A stretch of DNA of 64,000 nucleotides, taken from positions 55,216,079-55,280,078 of the forward strand of contig CM049309.1 in the NCBI GenBank assembly GCA_026874595.1. The letters run 5' to 3'. Positions within the stretch are counted from its first letter, which is position 1, and the number at the start of each line of letters is the position of its first letter. Shown in pieces: positions 57,801-64,000 of this stretch. The notes below the pieces were generated by a model. It was not told the origin of the DNA, searched no databases, and saw nothing but the letters and a program-made list of their open reading frames with translations. The translations under genes were made by a program, and so were the position numbers. The DNA comes from Sipunculus nudus (lineage: Eukaryota; Annelida; Sipuncula; Golfingiida; Sipunculidae).

Positions 57801-60800
57801 CACTTTTCACAGAAAATATACAAGGTTATTTACCAAAGTATCTGAAAAAAAGATAGAGTGTGGATATGCAATATCCATTATCTTTTTCCTGAACCCAGGG
57901 CAAATTTTCCTGCTAACCTTACTAACCAAAATCAAAGTAAATTTCTGGGCCTGTGAACTGATGTGTCTTTGATTAAATTCAGCTATCAATTATTACCTTC
58001 AATTTGATTCTCATTCCAGTTATTGCAAACAATCATGGATTTCCTTTACAGAGGTAGAATGATATTTTGTCACACAGAAATATCTACCAAAAGTTTTCCT
58101 CTAAGATGATGCAAAGGTGAACATAAGTTTAATACCAATGCATTATTGTAAAGGTAAAGTAAAAGTTAAATCTGCACATGAATAACAGTACTAATATCTA
58201 ATGAAGGATACAAGTTGACATTCCTGGTTAAACAATACTGCTTCCTGAATTATGTATATTGTTCATCCGTACAGCATTCCTTAGGTATGAACTACACATA
58301 AAGAGTATGAAAATGACTGAACGTGCAATCAGTTAAATTCCCAGTGCCATAGATTACTGACAGGGACATGATCCAATGCATAAGTTATTTGATGCATTGT
58401 TACAGTACATTTTAGTTTAATCTTTCTATTGAAGATATTTATAAAAACTGGATGGAAAACTCAGGTAGATGGAAAACTTGACCAATCAATATGACCAATT
58501 TTATCATTCAGACTTTGGCTGAATTCAGTACAATAAATTTTTTTTAGCAGATGTCACTTTTTATTAAGAATGTTTCCTTAATGTTAGAAAAAAACAACAG
58601 AAATGATATGACAATGTACCCCTGAGATGAAAAGCAGTTCCACAGTCCTTGACCATGGCTCCATAGAAGGCGATTAAACACCCGACTAAATATACGATAC
58701 AGCTTCAGGTTGTCCATGTCACTGGTTCTCCATGTTCTCTGAAGCACTGCTCTCACATTAGACCGCACAATGTCGATTACCTATAGATCCCATACATAAA
58801 TCATTCATTAACAGACAGTTCAGGCAAAACCTGTACCAGTACAATATGTTCCAGTAAAGAACAATTCCACATTTCTTAATAAATGGCTAAAATAGTTAAT
58901 AATGGGTTATTAATAATAACATTTCAACACAAATGAGGAGAGAAGAAAAAGTACACAACAGTTATAAATTACTGTGGCACTGCTACTGACATGTCCTCTG
59001 TCTTGCGTATCAGCAGGTACTTCATCTAAGTATTTTAACATTATAAGTCATAATTTATTTTTTTATTATAATAACTGATTAACATCATCGTTTTGTGGCA
59101 GACTTGACAGGTTCCTATGTCACCATGGATAGGCATCCACTGATTAGACCATGAGAAGGAATCTCTCAGGATAACGAGTACTTCACCTTTCTCCTCTTGA
59201 TGGAGTCCAGTTTAACCAGCCAGTAGGATGCAATCCTTGGTTTATGAAACTTCCAGTTCTCATGTAACTGTAAGAAACACATAGACTTACTGTACGGTTA
59301 CACAAGTTATTATATACTAACACTGAAATAAATTCTTCTGCTGTATTTACAAAGCTCAGTAAGTGCAATGCCACATGATATTTTGTTAAAAAATTAAACT
59401 GATTAGCTAATTTTCCTTGATGTATCAATGACACCATATTTGTTAATTTTCCTGAATGAATGAATGAATGAATGAAAGCAATATAACGAAGTCATTAACA
59501 GAGCAGGTGGATGATCATGTCAATATAGAGCAGGTTGATGACCATGTCATTAATAGAGCAGGTTGATGACCATGTCAATAATAGAACAGGTCGATGATCA
59601 TGTCAATATAGAGCAGGTTGATGACCATGTCAATAATAGAACAGGTCGATGATCATGTCAATATAGAGCAGGTTGTTAACCATGTCAATAATAGAACAGG
59701 TCGATGATCATGTCAATATAGAGCAGGTTGATGATCATGTCAATAATAGAACAGGTCGATGATCATGTCAATATAGAGCAGGTCGATGATCATGTCAATA
59801 TAGAGCAGGTTGATGACCATGTCATTAATAGAGCAGTTGATGACCATGTCAGTAATAGAACTGGTTGATGACCATGTCATTAACAGAACAGGCTGATGAT
59901 CATGTCAATATAGAACAGGTTGATGACCATGTCATTAACAGAGCAGGTCGATGATCATGTCAATATAGCGCAGGTTGATGACCATGTCAATAATAGAACA
60001 GGTTGATGATCATGTCAATATAGAGCAGGTTGATGATCATGTCAATATAGAGCAGGTTGATGACCATGTCAGTAATAGAACAGGTTGATGATCATGTCAG
60101 TAATAGAGCAGGTTGATGACCATGTCAGTAATAGAGCAGGTTGATGAACATGTCATGACCATGTCATTAATAAAGCAGGCTGATGATCATGTCAATACAG
60201 AGCAGGTTGATGACCATGTCAATAACAGAGCAGGTTGATGACCATGTCAATAACAGAGCAGGTTGATGACCATGTCAATAATAGAACAAGTTGATGACCT
60301 TTTCATTAATAGAGCAGGTTGATGACCATGTCATTAATAAAGCAGGTTGATGATCATGTCAATACAGAGCAGGTTGATGACCATGTCAATAACAGAGCAG
60401 GTTGATGACCATGTCAATAACAGAGCAGATTGATGACCATGTCAATAATAGAACAAGTTGATGACCATTTCATTAATAGAGCAGGTTGATGATCATGTCA
60501 ACATAGAGCAGGCTGATGCCCATGTCAATAACAGAGCAGGTTGATGACCATGTCATTCATAGAGCAGGTTGATGAACATGGCAATAATAGAGCAGGTTGA
60601 TGACCAAGTCATTAATAAAGCAGATTGATGACCATGTCAATATAGAACAGGTTGATGATCATATCAATAACAGAGCAGGTTGATGATCATGTCAATAATA
60701 GAACCTGTTGATGACCATGTCATTAATAGAGCAGGTTAATGATCATATCATTAATAGAGCAGGTTGATGATCATGTCAATATAGAGCAGGTTTATGATCA

Positions 60801-63800
60801 TGTCTATATATATAGCATGTCGATGATCATGTCAGTATTATAGCAGGTTGATGACCATGTCAATAATAGAGCAGGTTGATGATCAGGTAAATATAGAGCA
60901 GGTCGATGACCATGTCATTAACAGAACAGGTCGATGATCAGGTAAATATAGAGCAGGTTGATGACCATGTCATTAATAGAGCAGTTGATGACCATGTCAG
61001 TAATAGAACTGGTTGTAACCATGTCATTAACAGAAAAGGCTGATGATCATGTCAATATAGAACAGGTTGATGACCATGTCATTAACAGAGCAGGTCGATG
61101 ATCATGTCAATATAGCGCAGGTTGATGACCATGTCCATTATAGAACAGGTTGATGATCATGTCAATATAGAGCAGGTTGTTGACCATGTCAATAATAGAA
61201 CAGGTCGATGATCATGTCAATATAGAGCAGGTTGATGATCATGTCAATATAGAGCAGGTTGATGACCATGTCAATAATAGAACAGGTTGATGATCATGTC
61301 AATATAGAGCAGGTTGATGATCATGTCAAAATAGAGCAGGTTGATGATCATGTCAATAATAGAACAGGTTGATGATCATGTCAATATAGAGCAGGTTGAT
61401 GATCATGTCAATATAGAGCAGGTTGATAATCATGTCAATGTAGAGCAGGTTGATGATCATGTCAATATAGAGCAGGTTGATGATCATGTCAGTAATAGAG
61501 CAGGTTGATGACCATGTCAATAATAGAACAGGTTGATGACCATGTCATTAATAAAGCAGGTTGCTGATCATGTCAATACAGAGCAGGTTGATGACCATGT
61601 CAATAACAGAGCAGGTTTGAAGACCATGTCAATAACAGAGCAGGTTGATGACCATGTCAATAATAGAACAAGTTGATGACCATTTCATTAATAGAGCAGG
61701 TTGATGATCATGTCAACATAGAGCAGGCTGATGCCCATGTCAATAACAGAGCAGGTTGATGACCATGTCATTCACAGAGCAGGTTGATGAACATGTCAAT
61801 AATAGAGCAGGTTGATGACCAAGTCATTAATAAAGCAGATTGATGACCATGTCAATATAGAGCAGGTTGATGATCATATCAATAACAGAGCAGGTTGATG
61901 ATCATGTCAATAATAGAACCTATTGATGACCATGTCATTAATAGAGCAGGTTAATGATCATATCATTAATAGAGCAGGTTGATGATCATGTCAATAAAGA
62001 GCAGGTTTATGATCATGTCAATATATAGCAGGTTGATGACCATGTCAGTATTATAGCAGGTTGATGACCATGTCAATAATAGAGCAGGTTGATGACCATG
62101 TCATTAATAGAACAGGTTGATCATCATGTCATTAATAGAGCAGGTTGATGACCATGTCAATAATAGAACAGGTTGATGATCATGTCAATAACAGAGCAGG
62201 TCAATGATCATGTCAATATAGAGAAGGTTGTTGACCACGTCATTAACAGAGCAGGTTGATGTCCATGTCAGTAATAGAACAGGTTGATGACCATGTCATT
62301 AATAAAGCAGGTTGCTGATCATGTCAATACAGAGCAGGTTGATGACCATGTCAATAACAGAGCAGGTTGATGACCATGTCAATAACAGAGCAGGTTGATG
62401 ACCATGTCAATAACAGAACAAGTTGATGACCATTTCATTAATAGAGCAGGTTGATGATCATGTCAACATAGAGCAGGCTGATGCCCATGTCAATAACAGA
62501 GCAGGTTGATGACCATGTCATTCACAGAGCAGGTTGATGAACATGTCAATAATAGAGCAGGTTGATGACCAAGTCATTAATAAAGCAGATTGATGACCAT
62601 GTCAATATAGAGCAGGTTGATGATCATATCAATAACAGAGCAGGTTGATGATCATGTCAATAATAGAACCTATTGATGACCATGTCATTAATAGAGCAGG
62701 TTAATGATCATATCATTAATAGAGCAGGTTGATGATCATGTCAATAAAGAGCAGGTTTATGATCATGTCAATATATAGCAGGTTGATGACCATGTCAGTA
62801 TTATAGCAGGTTGATGACCATGTCAATAATAGAGCAGGTTGATGACCATGTCATTAATAGAACAGGTTGATCATCATGTCATTAATAGAGCAGGTTGATG
62901 ACCATGTCAATAATAGAACAGGTTGATGATCATGTCAATAACAGAGCAGGTCAATGATCATGTCAATATAGAGAAGGTTGTTGACCACGTCATTAACAGA
63001 GCAGGTTGATGACCATGTCATTAATAGAACAGGTTGATCATCATGTCATTAATAGAGCAGGTTGATGACCATGTCAATAATAGAACAGGTTGATGATCAT
63101 GTCAATAACAGAGCAGGTCGATGATCATGTCAATATAGAGAAGGTTGTTGACCACGTCATTAACAGAGCAGGTTGATGTCCATGTCAGTAATAGAACTGG
63201 TTGATGACCATGTCATTAACAGAACAGGTCGATGATCAGGTAAATATAGAGCAGGTTGATGACCATGTCATTAACAGAGCAGGTTGATGATCATGTCAAT
63301 ATAGAGCAGGTTGACGACCATGTCAATAATAGAACAGGTTGATGATCATGTCAATATAGAGCAGGTTGATGATCATGTCAAAATAGAGCAGGTTGATGAC
63401 CATGTCATTAACACAGCAGGTGGATGATCATGTCAATGTAGAGCAGGTTGATGACCATGTCAAAAATAGAGCAGGTTGACGATCATGTCATTAATAGAGC
63501 AGGTTGATGATCATGTCAATATAGAGCAGGTTGATGACCATGTCATTAACACAGCAGGTGGATGATCATGTCAATGTAGAGCAGGTTGATGACCATGTCA
63601 AAAATAGAGCAGGATGATGACCATGTCAATAACAGAGCAGGTTGATGATCACAGCTGCTTTACCTTATCAAGTATATAATCTGCCTCCTCATCGGTCTTG
63701 CCGGGGAATTTGATGTGCATATCATTCAGAGACATGAGTGTCCTCCTTGTCAACTCCTCCTCCCACTCCTTGCCCTGCATCCCCATCATGGAGTCATCCT

Positions 63801-63812
63801 GGAGTAAAGTCA
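48686..63812 (-). CDS. unidentified large protein, last five coding exons (240 C-terminal residues)
   Basis: Read right to left the coding exons are 63812-63664, 59267-59187, 58780-58620, 57780-57592 and 48830-48686 (TGA). All introns are GT/AG and all phases join. The segment runs from VTLLQDDSMMGMQGKEWEEE through YILDK, LHENWKFHKPRIASYWLVKL, IVRSNVRAVLQRTWRTSDMD, LYRIFSRVFNRLLWSHGQGL, RRIVQLCRDCLLIVYQFASD and a Ser-rich tail ending SLHSYHGPS. It looks alpha-helical, rich in Trp and Arg/Lys, and the last 50 residues or so look disordered. No membrane segment or catalytic motif is visible. I considered large helical scaffold families (BEACH, RalGAP, LYST-like, EFR3-like) and could not support any. 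The gene continues past the right edge. Confidence 0.78.
48960..49500. repeat. dispersed repeat with DR1-type AGGTCA motifs (family C)
   Basis: Begins ACAAGAGCACTGCAACATGC and ends near GACGGGCTTATAATAACAAG. Inside are about three diverged blocks of some 130 bp with GTGACCTCTGACCTCATTAA. TGACCTCTGACCT (DR1 on the minus strand) occurs exactly at 49005-49017 and 49145-49157. Confidence 0.65.
49501..50682. other. intron of the minus-strand gene
   Basis: AT-rich; nothing recognised. Confidence 0.4.
50683..53000. repeat. 29-bp minisatellite, about 80 units
   Basis: The unit is GGGCAGCTCACAGGTCTGAG followed by GACTGACAA, alternating with a GTGGGGACTGGCAA variant. There are no unique spacers. It lies in the intron between exons D and E of the minus-strand gene. 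Confidence 0.95.
53001..55216. other. intron of the minus-strand gene
   Basis: Nothing recognised; the small frames here carry no domain. Confidence 0.4.
55225..56212. repeat. 27-bp minisatellite, about 36 units
   Basis: Units such as AGACCATTCCCAGGGAGCCA followed by CCACACA, with a CAATCACACA variant. Because 27 is a multiple of three, several frames stay open on both strands (up to 305 codons); they are repeat translations (HHTRPFPGS and similar), not genes. Confidence 0.95.
56310..57591. other. intron next to exon D
   Basis: Contains a degenerate AGCCAGACAGGCTGCTGA-like repeat at about 56930-57300. Nothing else recognised. Confidence 0.5.
57592..57780 (-). CDS. minus-strand gene, exon D
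   Basis: The acceptor is TTTATTGCAG|AAATTC and the donor GAGAG|GTATGC. It encodes NSWETIFSKSTDVVTSSELN through ESDYSARPE. Confidence 0.8.
57781..58619. other. intron between exons C and D
   Basis: AT-rich; nothing recognised. Confidence 0.4.
58620..58780 (-). CDS. minus-strand gene, exon C
   Basis: The acceptor is ATCTATAG|GTAATC and the donor TCAGG|GTACAT. It encodes VIDIVRSNVRAVLQRTWRTS through GLWNCFSSQG. Confidence 0.82.
59187..59267 (-). CDS. minus-strand gene, exon B
   Basis: The acceptor is TTCTTACAG|TTACAT and the donor GAAAG|GTGAAG. 27 codons: LHENWKFHKPRIASYWLVKL and DSIKRRK. Confidence 0.78.
59452..59476. repeat. TGAA microsatellite
   Basis: About six TGAA units at the left edge of the large array. 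Confidence 0.85.
59491..63652. repeat. 27-29-bp minisatellite with higher-order copies, about 150 units
   Basis: Units are GAGCAGGTTGATGACCATGT followed by CAATAATA or CAATATA. GAT/GAC and AATA/ATTA/ACA variants alternate. Blocks of variants recur in order, for example TTGCTGATCATGTCAATACA at about 61560 and 62310, 750 bp apart. The array fills most of the intron between exons A and B and stops about 12 bases from the exon A donor. Confidence 0.95.
63664..63812 (-). CDS. minus-strand gene, exon A
   Basis: The acceptor is GCTGTTAG|TGACTT and the donor GATAAG|GTAAAG. An alternative acceptor CTCCAG|GATGAC would start the exon at 63798. It encodes LQDDSMMGMQGKEWEEELTR ... KTDEEADYILDK. Confidence 0.78.
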
Positions 63813-64000
63813 CTAACAGCATAAAAACAAACATTCTTAGCACCCTTGACTTAAGGAACAGTAACCTATGGCCTCCATCAGGTTCCAAGATGATAAAAGC
63901 AGTCTGACCACCCAATTATCTGTGAAATACTGAATAACATAGCTCCATACAGTGGTGTAGTATACAAAGCCAACTGGCAAGCCATATCTTCAACAACCAG
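63813..64000 (-). other. intron upstream of exon A
   Basis: Non-coding to the window edge; earlier exons of this gene lie outside. Confidence 0.4.

Noticed and set aside
59491-63652. CRISPR-like or satellite-coded array
   Set aside because: No spacers and no cas genes; the variants grade into each other as in a VNTR.
1-64000. tRNA, rRNA or other structured RNA genes
   Set aside because: I saw no cloverleaf with A/B boxes and no rRNA-like conserved blocks; a covariance-model search was not possible here.

Overview
This window is animal nuclear DNA: AT-rich, with short exons flanked by GT/AG introns, heavy loads of dispersed repeats and many tandem arrays. The gene set (MESD and an R3HDM4-type protein) is metazoan. 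The repeat ends (a TTTAGCTCAGCTGAC... hairpin at one end and ...GACCCATAGGTCCCTTGTT at the other, plus stretches rich in GTCCGTC) are of the kind I associate with bivalve mollusc genomes, so a bivalve is my best guess; the species cannot be fixed from the sequence.

Layout. (1) 803-8043, plus strand: a complete five-exon gene for the LRP chaperone MESD (227 aa, signal peptide, C-terminal KDEL). (2) About 8.1-21.6 kb: intergenic DNA made mostly of repeats, including a decayed LINE (12.6-13.5 kb), a 2.6-kb dispersed element, a 25-bp minisatellite and a probable solo LTR nested in another repeat. (3) 21717-40317, plus strand: a seven-exon gene for an R3HDM4-like R3H-domain protein (290 aa as modelled). 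Its 10.9-kb first intron holds a second copy of the 2.6-kb element, an internally deleted Ty3/gypsy-type retrotransposon with LTRs and a 5-bp target duplication, and a repeat carrying regularly spaced AGGTCA half-sites. (4) 41.9-43.8 kb: a tandem array of 277-278-bp units built around the palindrome GGTGGCGCCACC. (5) About 44.2-63.8 kb, minus strand: the last five coding exons (240 aa) of a gene I do not recognise, with a probable long 3' UTR. Its introns contain three large minisatellites with units of 27-29 bp. The gene continues beyond the right edge. R3HDM4 and this gene point tail to tail.

The most unusual signal is that two unrelated genes each carry a tandem array that looks seeded from one of their own splice junctions. 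In MESD intron 2, about 20 units of 36 or 39 bp copy the end of exon 2 together with its 5' splice site. In R3HDM4 intron 2, about nine units copy the 3' splice site plus the start of exon 3. Other notable signals are perfect ERE-type and DR1-type nuclear-receptor motifs inside three repeat families, a 54-bp near-perfect palindrome in an R3HDM4 intron, a 46-bp hairpin-forming repeat in the R3HDM4 3' UTR, and two direct 2.6-kb repeats that bracket R3HDM4 exon 1.

Apart from the shared neighbourhood I see no evidence that the three genes act together. MESD works in the ER on LRP-family receptors. The R3HDM4-like protein probably binds nucleic acid through its R3H domain. No prokaryotic system, CRISPR array, tRNA or rRNA gene was found.
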